A stretch of 64,000 nucleotides of DNA from Plasmodiophora brassicae (taxonomy: Eukaryota > Endomyxa > Phytomyxea > Plasmodiophorida > Plasmodiophoridae): positions 806,001 through 870,000 of the forward strand of contig JASFAU010000001.1 of assembly GCA_039704465.1 (NCBI GenBank), read 5' to 3'. The notes beneath the pieces were generated by a model. It was given only the letters and a program-made list of their open reading frames with translations. It was not told the origin of the DNA and searched no databases. Position numbers and translations under genes: made by a program. This document shows positions 39,747-53,412 of the stretch, piece by piece (the first letter of the stretch is position 1; each line of letters begins with the position of its first letter).

Positions 39747-42700
39747 ATGGCGGACGTCGGCGCCGCCAAACTTCCAGGAGAGCCATCGTCACCTAGGCAA
39801 AATACCATCGATGGCGGTGGAATGTCGCAGGCTGCTCTGCTGGAAAAGCGCCGTCTCTACCTACCGGAAACTTATGAACTTGTGAGGTCAACTGCGAACG
39901 GGATACCGACTCGACTAAGGATGAATGTAATGCAGAAAGTGGACGCGCTGGATTCGGCAACAGAATCGTGTAAGATACTAGTACATCTCCTGCAATACTT
40001 GAAGAGCGCTCTTCGAGGAACTCTTGTCGTCCCAGACCAGGTAAAGTAACAGTAACCGCTTCGATGCCACATGTGCAACTGCCTCACATACAGCATGATA
40101 GATTGCATTTCTTCTTGGTGATCTGCGCATGCTGTTTGCAGCAAGCGACCTGCTTTTGAGCATACCGTCTGTCAGCTCCGTCATTTCACCGCTCCTGCTC
40201 GTGTGTGTATCGAGCGCGCTCCAGCACCCCGAACCGATTGTGCAGGCGTGGTCGCTGCTGCTTTTGTGCTCTTGTCCGAGCATTCTCGAATTCCTTATGA
40301 CTCGAGGATCTTCGGCAGACTTTCGGACCATTATGGAATCACTGTTCAACATCGTGACGGGGAATTCGCTTCGGTGGAACAGAATTCATGCGTTGGATGT
40401 CATCAATGTCGCCCTGTCGAAATCGAGCGACATCCAAGATGCCGATGCGTTATATCGGGCTACGCTGCATCACACCATGCGATTCTTCAGTTCAAACCAA
40501 ATTTTCCCTGGCGACAACGAGACCAACGAAGTCGCCAGTAGATTCATTCAGACGCTCGGCCACCTTCTTGACCGTCGTTCAAAAGACGTCATGCAAATCT
40601 TGGACGAAATCGCCGCCATCCTGTACGCTGCCCTGCATGTGCAACTTGCGCCCTTGCAACTATCCAGTCTACAGGTTCTGATTCGTTCGCTGGCGCCAGT
40701 CTTTGCCAATACCGCCAAGATGTTCGTTGAGCGCGTAACCGAACTCGCCGATTCTCCAGACGAACGTGTTCAAGCCGCAGCGGTGCAATTCCTTGGGCGT
40801 TATCTTACGCAGGCGCCACCGAAGATTAGCCCTAAGGACCGGTTGAAAATGACGCTGGACGTCGTGCGCAGCTTTGGCAAACTAAATGCCAACCAACCGC
40901 GTTCCAAGCTAATGTCATCGGGAATGTCGGAGCAGATGCAACAGGAGTTCAACTACCTTCGATCGACGCGTCATCATCGAAACCGCCTGGTTCGCGAAGT
41001 TCTGCGAGTTCCCTTGTCGTTCGCGCGTTTATATGGTCGCCCTGGACCGTCTCCTATGTCCACCATATTCGAGACATGCGAGACGCCCGCCCTGCAGCAT
41101 ACGACCGCCATCAAGCTCGCCCTCCCCGTTGACAATGAAGGTGCGCTTACTGTTGTCACCATCTCGAGACGGATCCCGCAACTGCCAGGCGTCCCAGAGG
41201 GCGCCACCACCATCCCGGTCAACGTTTCTTTCGACGGACACACCTCGCTCTTGGCCGGCATCCATCTTGACGAATTCGTTCTGCGAACCGCGACACCGCT
41301 GGGAGTCCCTTCTATGTTCTCCAAATCGGTCACGAACGACACGGAAGCCATTCCAAGTACCATGACAGACGAAGCGCCGCCCCTGAATCCACTGGACCCC
41401 CCTGCCGGGTTCCGGTTGGTCCAAATTGCGAAAGGGGTCATCGATCGCACTTGGAGGGAACCGCCTCCACGTCCATCCCTGGAACTAGACGACGTCACCG
41501 GCCTTCGTCTAGCTCCTGTCGTGTCCCCACCATTTACAGACGATTTCACCGTGCAACCGCCTCCGAGGACCGCCATCGACATCACCGATTTCCCGTTGCA
41601 CAGCGAGGTAGTCGTGGAAATGGATTCCGCATTCCCATGCGAGGAGCGCTTCATCATCAAGCAGCCCGAGAGCGCAACAAAGACGTCTGTTGATCCTCGA
41701 ATGTATATAGGAAAGGTTGTCGCCCGGAAGCCAATCGAAGGCACCACCGTCGACGACAACTCGTTGCGTGCTCCCCGATCCATGGGCAAACAGATCCTCA
41801 TCAACATCGCCGTCTGCGGTGGCCCACCCACGTTCCTCTGGGAAACGGTCTCCATCCAAATTACAAATGAGGTCAGTCAGAATGAGATGTCGACCCGAAC
41901 GTTCTCTGTCGAGTTTGAATCCCGTTCGACCGGTGCCATATTGCAGATTCATTTCTGAATTGGCGTGCGTCGTGTAGGTTGCTGTATGGTCGGTGGAGTC
42001 GCTAGCCGCAGCGGCCGAGCAGCCAAGGCGGCGCTCGACGGTCGCTGCCAAGCGCGCGGGTGGCGTCCCACCTTTGCAGATCATCCCGGCCGGCATTCTG
42101 CGAGATCGGAAGGAACCGATGCTGCTCTTCTATCCGCCTGTGAACGTACCGCCAATGCCGGTGGCGTATACGGCCGCTGGCGTGCCGCTCTATGACGTTC
42201 CATCTTCGCCAAAGCCTCTACCGTCTGGATATACGTCTGCTGGGGTGCCGTACTTTATCAAGCCTGGCACGCCTGTTCCAGTACGCGCTCGCCTTTGCGG
42301 GTATTTCAGACGCAACACTTGCTGTGAGATGACGTTTAATTTTCTGTCGTCAGGTACGCGATTACCGGCACGCCAATTGTTACAACAATGACGTCTCTAA
42401 CCCCTCGGCCGTCTGGGTTCACACCTCATGGTATCCCGTACTACTCAGCGTCGTGGCTGTTGGCATTCCTGCAACTCTGTGCCGATGGGCTTCTAAAGAC
42501 GCGCGACGTCCAGCTAGATTTGTTTCCGACCTGGGACAGCCAGGAAATCGTGGCCGCTGCCGCCGCTGCCGTCCCCGCTCGCAAGCGTCGTACCGACGAA
42601 CTGTTCCAGTTCTCGTTCTCGTCTGAAGAGCTGTTATTCTCATCCACGACTAAGCCTCAGACTGTTAACGTCGTTCTGGACGTATATCAGCGTTTCGACC

Positions 42701-45700
42701 CAGAGGGCGCAGCGGCGGATCCTCTCCCGTCGTCTGCTGATGTCATGTTCTTCGCCACGCCTTATGAGATATTCACGTGTACACCGAATCGGTGCACCGT
42801 TCATATTGGAGAGCCCGTAACCATTTCGGTGACATTTTCACCGCTACTTTGCGAGGCCCCTTCGTCCTATATCTCAGGCGCAGTCGAGGTGATCGACATT
42901 GCTGGAGTTCGCTGCGGTTCTGCTCGGCTGAACGCGTTTTGTGGGCCTTGGATCCGGGTGGATGCGCAAAGTTTAACCCGGGCGTGGTGCGAGGTTGGCC
43001 TGTCTCGCACCGTCACCCTGATAATGGAAAATGTCACTTCGAAGGATGTTTTCTGCAAGCTTTCAGTAGCTCGCAGCACCGAGTACGAGATCGAGGACGA
43101 TGAACTGTTCCTTCCACCCTTCTCAGACGACACCGTCCGCATTCGGTTCATGCCCAGAGAAGAGGGTATGCGGGAGGCTCTACTTATTGTAACCAGCGAA
43201 GAACACGACGCTGCTCAGTTTGAAATTTTCGCCCATGGCGGTACGCAAATGCTTTTCGAAGGTCAGGATGCGGGAAATGGTTTGGAGGCAATCCAGCAGC
43301 CAGGTTCCGCTGGTGAGCCAACGCCACCGACGCCGGCTCCTCTCGAAATCCCAGCGACTCCAGAAGAGGCGAATGGTCTTCGGCGATCCTTGCTTCAAGA
43401 TCGCAAGAAGTCGTCCTCGGTTGCTTCGTCCAATGGTTCCCGCCGCCGGTCACTGGCTGCCAAACAGCTGCAACGTGTGCGTGCTGAGGCCACAGCACGT
43501 GTTACAAGCGAGCGGACCCGGTCGGATGGGTTGTTTGGTCCTGTGGCACTTGGGAAGTCGGCCTCTGAGGCCATTAGTATCGAGTTTGGCGTTGTTGGCC
43601 GTGGCCATGTCTATACCAAGTCGTTCAACATTAAGAATCGAATGGTCAGGTTGGGAATTCTGTTAGAGGCGGGTGTCTAACGAAGTCGGATGACAGAAAT
43701 CCGAATCAATTGTATTCGCCGACTTCCTCTACAGCGAATTGTTCTCCTGTACCAACCACTGGCATGAAGTCGCGGGCCGGGACCATGTGTCTATCGAGAT
43801 CAGTGCCAATATTCCACCAGATGCCCCGACCGGAGTTGTTCGTAATGACGTGGTATGCAACGGGTTATATGCGTTGTTGAAGAAATGGCCTCTAACGTGG
43901 TACGCCAGAGTTTGTCATGGCCTGATTCATGTAACACACATATCCCTGTTTGTGCATTCATCGGATCACCACTGGAGTTCGCCATATCGCATCGCGCTTA
44001 TTTTCCGCCGTCCGCCATCGGTGCCGTTTCGTCTATTGTCGTGCATGTTCGTAATCTGTCGCCATTCCGGTTGACCTGGCGTTGCCAGTTTGCAGATGTC
44101 GACACGGATACGGGTTTCTTTTTCGTTGGAAACCGTGTTGAGGACGCGCTGGAAGCCGCGCGGGTTGACGGCCAGAACAAGGTGATCGGTCCCCATGAAA
44201 CTCTGCCTCTTGTCCTTGGATTCATCGCCGACCGAATTGGACCAACGACTGCACACTTGCTCGTTGAAGTTGACTGCGCCCTTGACGATTCCTTTGTTAC
44301 TGCCGAAGTTGGCCCTGCGGGCGGTCAGGTAGACCTGGTGGGAATTGGTATTGACCTGTCGCGAATGGAAACTGTACAGTTCGAACTCCTTCAGCAATGG
44401 ATCGAACGTTGCGATGCTGCCATAATATCATCGTCGATTGGCTGCGACATTCAAGATCGCCCGAAGTAGGTGACCTGTGTCTATTAAGCTACGGTGCTCT
44501 AATACTCAGTTGTACAGATGGCCGCATTCAGACGGGTTTGCCTCTGAGCACAGGCGGATGCTACCAGGAAATAATTATGATGGCATCATTATCGACCCGC
44601 CTGTGCTAGACGTCACCACGTCGTTTCGTGAAGAGGGCAAACTATACGTGGGGGCAGGGTCGTGCCTCGTCAAACACCAGCGTGGCGTTGGATCGATCAA
44701 CAAGCGTGCAGTCATTATCGCCAACGGAGTACTTGCCAAGCAATCTGCCGCTTCTGCTCTTCATATCGACGTTCAGATACCCGCATCTGTTGGCAATTGC
44801 GTCGTGCATGGATTCCTTTGTGTCATTGATTTCGATACGCCGTCATTTGCTGCCATTCCAGTGACGAGCGCTTCGGACAGCTTGATGTCGATTCATCCTA
44901 ATGCTAGTCTTGCATTTGGCACGTGCTATGTGGCGCTAGATATGGTTCGACCTGTTGCCGTATTTAATGGAAGCGCCCACAGCCAGACATGGACGGCTTC
45001 AATTCGCGCCCCGGGTTCATCATCCATAATACCTTTTAGAATAACGGGACCTGGAGACAAAGGAGTCATTGATCCTTTCCAGACTGTTATTCTCCTTGTC
45101 ACGTACAACCCGCTCTCGCAAGGCCAATCAGACGCTATGCTAGACATCGAGATGAAGTCTGCCTCTGGTGCAACGTCGACCTCTTCGTTATCTATCACTG
45201 GTAACTGCATCTTGCCACTGGATGGTGCGGTGCCACCTTCGATCGATTTCGGAAGCGTGCCTACAGGTTTTCAAGCTCTAGTTGAGATTTCGTTTTCGAA
45301 CAACAGCACATGTGTGCAACACGTTCATATAAGCGCGATACCGCCATTTACTGCTCTGTCGAAGTGTGTCACTGTTCCACATCACGGCCGTGCATCCATA
45401 ATCCTCATATACCAACCTTCGAAAAGTGGGAACCATTCTCACTTCTTCTGTGTAAAATCCGGAAGTTCCCTCGTCCAGGTGAGTAACTGATATCCGTTGG
45501 TATATGTACTTTGTAACGCCGGGTTCCTGTTAGATTCCGGCGCGAGCACAAGCTGGAACACTTAGTTTGGCTTTCGCGAATATCAAGGGCGATATGCTAG
45601 ATTTTGGCGTTCAGCAAACTGGAACCGTGACAACGAAGTACGTCATGCTCTCTAACCTGGGCACGCTCCCTGTTCAAATTGGCGAAATGAACGGGACCGG

Positions 45701-48700
45701 TAAGGTCAAGTCCTGTTTTCGAATTACTCCCGTTAGCATTGTTCGCCGAACACACACCATCCCACCTTCCAAAACCGTCTCAAACCCCTGGCATCGGGTA
45801 CGCGCTCTTCACAAAGATTTCATTCGTATCTTGCAATTGTTGCCGCCTCGTGCCAAGGAGACCATCTCTTCGGTCTCGCCCGTAGCAAAGCCTCAGTGGA
45901 TTGTACCGCCACTTCAGGCCCTGTATATTCGCGTGCAGTACTACGCTAGTTGGCAAGGCGCTTCTCAGACCACGTTTCCTATTCAGTATTCTCATGTACA
46001 TGCGCTGGTTGTTCCTATCGTCAATCGTCAATCTAATCTCTATACCAGGCACATCACAGGAGAACTCATCGCTCTAACGACTGCGTAGTACGTTATCTTC
46101 CATCATCCTATACGTTCGCGGACATGCCATCTGTCAGTGATGTTCTTTTGGCCTGCTTGGAAGAAACCCCTGGCAAGACAATCTCGTTCGAGATTCACGG
46201 CCGCGGATTAGGAAAGATCCTCATCCTGACTCCTGTTCTTGATTTCGAGGTTGTCCCAGCAGCCAAGAATGCGTCATCTGCCATACCACGAGCGCAACCG
46301 GCAGCGAGTCCAGAACGTCGCCGCAAATCTGTCGCGTCGAAGGGAACAGGACTAGGAGCAGGAGCAGGAGCAAGCGCGGCGGCTAGTTCGAACTTGCCAG
46401 CAAATGTGCGTCTCTTAGAACTGGTCAACGCCAGCTTTATGCAGCAAGCAGTAACGATGACTGGCGTTACGTCAAAACTGTTTTCTGTCCAGCTAAAGTC
46501 GAAGACGCTCTCGCCTGGTGAACTCCTCTCGGTGCCAGTTGCATTCCAGCCATCTGCCACCGATGTCCCGTACACAGCAAGCGTAACTATACGCCATAAC
46601 TTTGGCGAAGAACATGTCGCTCTTCGTGGAACAGGAGGTGATGTGCGCCTCCGGTTTCCTGGTGGCGGAGTGTTGAGCACAATGAAGGCGAATTTGGGGC
46701 AAGAAGTCTGTGACAAGGTTGTTATCGAGAATCGAGGGCTTCTCCGTGGACTCTCACACATTTCTTGTGGCCATGCGGGCCCATTTGGATTGATTGATCC
46801 TATGGCAGCTGCAGAGCGGAACCACGTTCGAGACATGTCGTTAATGATCAATGCCGGTGAATCCACCGAAATTGTCGTTACGTTTCTTTCTAGCGAGTTC
46901 GAGGAAATGGCGGGCACTCTCACTGTAACATGGGAGCCGACTCCCGGTGCGCCCACCAAAGAAATAAGGTTAGTGCCTGCTCTTTCTATCCGCGAACCTA
47001 CACATGTTGAATTGTTTGTTTCAGCATGCAGCTGTCTGGGAAAGTTGGGGTCGCCAAGCTTTCGTCGAAGCAGAAAAAGGTATTCTCGACGGGTCGCCGT
47101 TCATCTTAGAACTGACATAGTATTCGCCACATAGATTAAGATCCCTGTCGCCCTCATTAATGTTATCAGCAAACGAGAACTTGTACTGGTCAACACAGGC
47201 GATTCGACATGTCACTGGAAGTCCCGTTCCACTGATAAGATTTCGATCGCTCCCTCAGCCGGCGAGATTGAGCCAGGCGGTTCCGCTGTGACTACCGTGC
47301 TGTTCCGGTCAGGGGAAGTTGAGAATTTTACCGGCAGTATTGTTATCCGTTCAGATGGTGGTAACTTGACGATCCCGGTCACCGCGTCTGTCAGCGTACC
47401 CCAACTGAATGTGAATGGGCAAATGCGGCAGGACCTTGGCGTCTGTCGTGTCAATCAAGTCGTATCACATGTTCTGGAACTATTTAATTCGGGCCGCAGT
47501 ACTATCGTGGTTGCTGTTGATCTCGATGTTAACGCTTCCGATGCTGACACACACGCATGTTTGGCGCGAATCGCCAGGAGCGCCAACGTTCAATCGGACC
47601 CGGAGACGCCAGAAAATGAACGCTCGGCTCATGCTGAGATCTTCGCTAGCACTTCCCGGCCACTTATCCACGACGAATTCACTGTTCGAGACTGGTTCCT
47701 CCAACTTGAACCCAATCAGTCACGGCGCATCGAAATTACTTGCAAGCCCACCGAAATGGGGGTCACTTATTCTTTGCTGTTCTCTCTTGTCAGCGGCATT
47801 CTCCTTGGCAGCGAATACATTCCGGTGGAACGCTCCATTGGAAACGTATCCTGTATAGGTGGTAGCGCCCAGCTTCGCCTCTCTGTAAACGCCGAGGACA
47901 CTTCAGCAGCACCGCCGACTGGCTTGGAGTCATGGACGGACGACACAGCGATCAATGCTATGCTATCACGAGCACCAGCTGGTAGCCGGGGTCCCCACGA
48001 CTCCGAATTTCCGTCGGTTTCCCTCGGCCTGCTGCTTGTGCATCAATCTAGAACGCAAGAGGACGCGCTCGTCCTCACGAACGCGGGCAATATGATGCTA
48101 GACTATGAGATTGCAGATGAACCTGGTCACCCCGACAATGGACCTTTCTCAGCATTCGTATTTACAGTTATTCCTGATGGCGGTACGCTTCAACCTGGCG
48201 AGTCGGTGGCCTTAAGTGTTCGGGCGTCTCCAAGCGTAAAAGGATTCTTTCAACGTCGCCTCCTGGTCACCTCGCTGTCATGGAATATTCGTCAGCCATT
48301 TGCTCTTAGTGCGTGCGCTGACGATCGATTGCTTGACGTTGACGTGCAATCCCTTGATTTTGGTCGTCGACAATCAGGCATCCCTCATTCCCTTCCGATC
48401 ACTCTGTCCAGTGGCGGGCGATTTTCTTTCGAATATCAATGCATCATTGAGGTTGATCGCAGCGCAATTGACCGGTATAACGCCGAACTCGAAGAGCAAC
48501 GATTGCTTCAAGGGGGAAACGCTCCACCACCTCCAACTGAAGATAACTCGAACGCCGTATGTCCCTTTTCACTACTCAACGCCAAAGGCTCGGTGGCTGC
48601 TCGAGGATATTCCGTTGTTGAAGTTCAGTTTCGTCCTACCCCCTTGAACTGGGCCCTTATTCCTGCATTCTACCGAGTAGTCGTCCGATGGGCCGGGCCA

Positions 48701-51700
48701 CCTTTTATAATTTCGATCAAGGGCCTGTCGGGCACAGGGCGCCTTGAAATCCAACCTGTTGAAGACGGTACCCCACCGGGGGTGGTCAATTTGGGAAAGA
48801 TGTTAGTTGGATCAACACGTTGGGCATCCGTTCGATTATCAAATCCCGGCTCACTGCCTGTGGACTTTCGTATGCAGTGCAACGGCACCGATGCGTCTTG
48901 TCTTCGATTTCGTTTGAAAACTGCCTTGTCTGGAGTGCATACCATCAAAGAAGGTGGCTCCATGGTGCTGGACATTGGGATAGAGACGCAACGCGCTGGT
49001 GCGGCTGAGGCGTTAATCGAGATTCATTCCGACGTTGGCGCATTCGTCATCCGCGTTCTTGCCTACGGTGCTGTTTTCTCATACGAGGTCCTTGGGTCAC
49101 TGGACTTTGGTGATGTCCCAATGAATCGCAAGTGTCGCCAGTCGTTGACATTGACCAATACCGGCGAGTTGTCCGCTGAATTCCGTTTCTCGTTCAGTGA
49201 TCCAACGATGGCGTCGATGTTCGCGTTCATTGCAAGCGACGACACTGCGTCGACCACAATGGCAGTCGTCGTAGCCGAAAGCGCCAGTCAATCGTGTACG
49301 TTCCAGTTTCTCTCCCAGGCCCCAGTTACATTCGGTGGTCGGTTTGTCATCATCAGCCCGATTGTCGATGGCACCTCTCTGCCTTCGAAACGCGTCCTTG
49401 TCAGTGCAGTCGCCTGCGCAATGTCTATAGACATCAACGACGGCAGCGATATTGACGTTGGCTTCGTTACCGTCAACGATGTCGTTACTGTCACGCGTCG
49501 GCTATCAAACCCGACCAACACCCCTCTTCGTTTCCACTGGTCATTGGCTCCACTTGTCGGCTCTCCGAGCACGAAGCCTCCTCCCTGCTGGTCTGTCACT
49601 CCCATGTCCGGGTCCATCATTCCTAACAACTTCGTCGAGGTCGCTATCAAGTTTACTGCTCTTGAGTCTCTTGACGAGACGTCATACAACGAATCCGTTC
49701 TCACGCTGACAAATGTTGCCATCGATAGTGTGGACGCGACCATCCGCCTCAAAGGCGCTCTTGGTCTTCCCAAGCTGGAAGTCACTCTTGCGCAAGGAAC
49801 TGTCACGTACCCGAACCAGGTGCATTTCGGTCGTTATCTTGTAGGGTCCACAGCATATTGTTCCGCTGAAGTTAGGAATTCTGGACGTGGCCGCCTCGAG
49901 TACGCCGTTGAATTCACCGATCAGAGCGACAGCGCGATCTCGATTGTCAACAGCCGCAAGCAAGTCGTTGAAGCGATGGCCAACAAGCTTGGTCCTGGGT
50001 GCACCGACAACTATTACGTTAAGTTCTCTCCTGTACAGCCAGGGCAGTACAGGGCGACTCTCTCCATCGGTGGCCGCGCTATTCAAGTCATCGGATCTGC
50101 ATCAACCTTTGCCATCGACGATTCGTTTCCGCGGACGATCGATTTGGGCGTCATCCCACTGGGCGCTTCTGTCACGAACGCAACGCTTGCGTTCGTCAGC
50201 GCATGTGCCGAGACTAACCCTGTGCGATTATCCTGGAACGTCCCGGCGTCGTCACGGTGTCCGTTTAATCACGTCGCAGACGATGCTGGTGACGACGACT
50301 CCACCGATGCAGACCTGACCCAAATGCGTATCGAGAAACAAGATACGGAAACGCTGTCAATCATTGCCCCGGTTGCCCAAGCTCTTTCTCCTCCGACTCC
50401 AGAACCTGCTAGACCTGGTCGAAAGGGCTCGTTAGCGCCGACGGCCGCTCTCCGGAAATCGTCTGCGACGCCCGTTCATACGCCCAAACCTTCCGCCATT
50501 CCATTGGTGGGCGTGTCGCCTGCCAAATTCTCTCTGTCGGGTCTTGGATCGTCAGTGTCCGCTACGATTTCCGTCGGAACGGCGCTGCTGCCGCAGCCGA
50601 CTAGCGCGTCTCTGGCCGTCGATGCTCTGAAGGTGTTATGCCCGGAATACAGCTTCAACTGCCCGTTCCCTGGTAACATGCGACCTATACCAGGCGAACG
50701 CACTCTCTACCTCAGTGCCGTTGGCCGAGAATCTGTGATATCTGTGCAGTACTCCATCAGCGTTGGCAGTCTTCGTCTGTCGTCCTGGCTGCTCGAGCTA
50801 CCGCCAACGCTGGTCGGTCGGCCGACCTACGAGAGGTTCACTGTCAGCAACGAATCCGAGCTGAATCTACCGGTCTCAATTCGGTCGCCATCCCCCATGC
50901 TAACAGTTGCGCCGTCGGAAGCCCAGCTAGCGCCACACGAAGAAGTCGAAGTGACTGTCACCTTCTTCTCAACGGTTCCATTCGACACCGATACGGCGCT
51001 GAAGGAGCGCAACGCCACACTCGACCTTGTTTGCACGTCCATCCCGGAACTATTCGAGCCAGCGACGTTACAAGTGTCTGTGTGCTGTCGAGATTACGCC
51101 TTCGATGCAGCACTGCTCGGGCCGGTCCAATTCGATCCCGTCCTGATAGGGATTTCCCCTGTCCAGACCCGAACGATAACTTTGCATAGCGTTGCAGTAG
51201 CTACTGTGGCCTGCCGCCTACGATGGGGACAACCAATCGCGGACGCGTTCGCGTCGCCGGACACCACAAACCCGTTCAGCATCGATGCTGCCGTGTTGGC
51301 TGCTGAGATGTCGTTCGAACCAGGGGAATCACGCACGATCGAAATCCAGTTTGAACCGCATCGCGCCTCCTCGTCGTATCGTGTCCCGCTCTGCCTTGAT
51401 ACTGTGATGGGCACGTTCGACATGCTGGTGAGCGGAGCGGCTTTCGAGCCGCATGTCATCCTGTCCGTCCAGAAAGTCGATTTCGGCGTGGTGGCGGTCG
51501 ATTACCCTGTTGAGAGGATTGTGACATTGACGAACCCGTGTCCGCTCCCGTTCCTTATATCGTCGCCGACGACGAATCCTGAATTTCAGATCATTCCAGA
51601 GAAGGGCGAGACACCAGGGCAGCCTCGACCGCTAGGCCCTCGCGAAACGATAACGCTGCGCATACGCTTCACGCCCAAGCTCAAGAAGAAGCAAGCGCCA

Positions 51701-52618
51701 TGGGAGCATTGCACGTTCCTCATCTACCACGAAGGGTGGCCGGAGCCGCTGGCGCAGCTGCTGTGCGTTGGCAAATCCGGCCAGATGAACCTTGAATTCT
51801 CGAAAGGGACCCTGAAGGTACCGAAGTTGAACATTTCCCATTTCGTTGAACTTACGTGTTCTGTACAGCTGGGCAAAGTGCCTCACAAAAGAACTCAGAC
51901 GTCGAAGTTCTCGATGAAGAACACAGGCACGGTTCCGATTCACTGTGGCATCATGAAACGGGACTCGACCGATCTAACCGACACGATTCACTACGAAACG
52001 GGCTGGATCAAGTTCAAACCGAATGAGTTTTCGCTGCTCCCTGGCGACTCGGTCGACGTCGAGGTCCTGGTGATGGCGGCGGAGGTCGGCATGTCGACAT
52101 TTGTGTTCCGTGTCGGTCTACTGGATTCCATTCGCGAACGCGTCTGGCAGATGCAAATCCAACGTTAGTCATGGTCGTGTGAGTTTGAACGGGGTAATCT
52201 AACGAGTGTGTGTGTGTGTATAGTGTACGGCGACAAGATCATCCTGTCTTCTCAGGCGCAAGCGATTCTGAAGTCACAAGAGTTCGAGTGCACCCAGTTC
52301 GTCGAGATTGAACCGAACGTGCATCTGCTGGACGTCGTGCGTCCTGATGACCGCATCCACACGGTGTCGATTCACCACGAGCTGGTCATGGTCGAACGTG
52401 GTCTCCAGGAAGACACGTCAATTGCAGCGATGCTACTGAGGCCGCCCGCAGTCGCCCCTGAGGTCATCGGCACGCTTCGCAAGTGGTACGCTTCGCGAGC
52501 GCCTCTGCGGTTGACGTCGTCGACAACGGGATCCCCCATCACAGCGACGAGTTTGGCCGACCAGTTGTCGACCTTCGAATCAATGCTGTCCCCAGTCGAC
52601 CAGCGTCGTCACGAGTGA
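39747..52618 (+). CDS. Giant ASH/HYDIN-type ciliary protein (about 4,080 residues)
   Basis: Twelve exons join in phase: 39747-40040, 40102-41932, 42006-42300, 42354-43644, 43697-43852, 43909-44465, 44518-45478, 45534-46084, 46138-46968, 47025-47079, 47135-52163, 52224-52618. The predicted protein has 4,081 residues. The N-terminal part is HEAT/armadillo-like (LLLCSCPSILEFL, VQAAAVQFLGRYL). Around residues 755-840 are short repeats of the type (G)YTxxGVPxY. From there to the end are many immunoglobulin-like ASH domains, seen as recurrent LDFGxVxxG, LTNxGxLxxxF and PGExxxVxVxFxP strands. ASH giants such as HYDIN and CFAP47 sit in the axonemal central apparatus. I see no calponin-homology or P-loop domain. 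The exon 2/3 junction has alternative solutions. Confidence 0.8.
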
Positions 52619-52656
52619 TAAACATAAAGTACGCGACAGCGAAAGTACTCTATCGT

Positions 52657-53244
52657 TTAGCTGCGACGCCATCGTAGTGCCCTGACGAGCGATAAGGCGC
52701 AGAACTGCTGGCCGATCAGCAACGCGACAATTGCTGCCCATCTTCGAGTCGTGCGGAGCGACGGCTTCGTGATATCCGATGGTTCGACACAAACGGCGTC
52801 AAAGTCCTCAGCAGCAACGGCCCCAGTCGAATTCACCGGCGGTGTACACGTACTGGCCGTTGCAATCGACAGAGTCAGCGGCACGTCGCGTTCGTCATCG
52901 TAGACCGAGACAGTGGTGGAGACGTCCAGGACCGCAGTTGCCCGAAGCGCCGGACGCTGAGCATGAACGACCCAGCCGCCATCAGGTTCGATCCTGGCAT
53001 CTTGTCCTGCGTCAATGCGGTACGATCGGCCAGGCACGAGGTCCGCGACCCGATACACGGCCTGCCCCGGCGTCAACGCCAGCGTCACGGCGTCGCCATT
53101 GCCCTCTCGTACAACCAGCGCCGGCACCGCCCCGGTCACCACCAGGTCCACGAACCCATGCGATGTCGTCACGACGGTACTCGCGCCGACGATCCCGAAC
53201 GCCATCACGGTGACGGCCATGATGCGCGCTATCACCTCCGGCAT
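52657..53244 (-). CDS. Type I membrane or secreted protein, unknown
   Basis: Single exon, 195 residues from ATG 53244. A hydrophobic N-terminus (VIARIMAVTVMAFGIVGAS) acts as a signal peptide. A beta-rich ectodomain follows (VDLVVTGAVPALVV, VTLALTPGQAVYRVADLVPG) with two cysteines (STCTPP, DAVCVEP) about 20 residues apart. A C-terminal transmembrane helix (WAAIVALLIGQQFCALSLV) ends in a basic tail RALRWRRS. No family recognised. It is divergent from the secreted protein at 53413 (168 bp between starts) and convergent with the giant gene (38 bp between stops). Confidence 0.65.
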   Translation of the reverse strand: MPEVIARIMAVTVMAFGIVGASTVVTTSHGFVDLVVTGAVPALVVREGNGDAVTLALTPGQAVYRVADLVPGRSYRIDAGQDARIEPDGGWVVHAQRPALRATAVLDVSTTVSVYDDERDVPLTLSIATASTCTPPVNSTGAVAAEDFDAVCVEPSDITKPSLRTTRRWAAIVALLIGQQFCALSLVRALRWRRS

Positions 53245-53412
53245 GTCAATACAGACGCGTGTGATCACGGCCCCGCATGGCGTGACCTGCCCGCAGAAGC
53301 GTCGATAGGTGCGCGAGCGATCGATGCTCCGAGAATAGATTCGGACCGCTGTCAGGAAGGTACTTCTATTTAGGAAAATGCGGCCGCGTCAGCCGCCATT
53401 ATCGTGCAGCTC

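Noticed and set aside
52208..52618. Separate small gene downstream of the giant ASH gene
   Set aside because: It starts with a run translated from a GT repeat. A 60-nt intron joins it in phase to the preceding giant gene, so it is treated as that gene's last exon.
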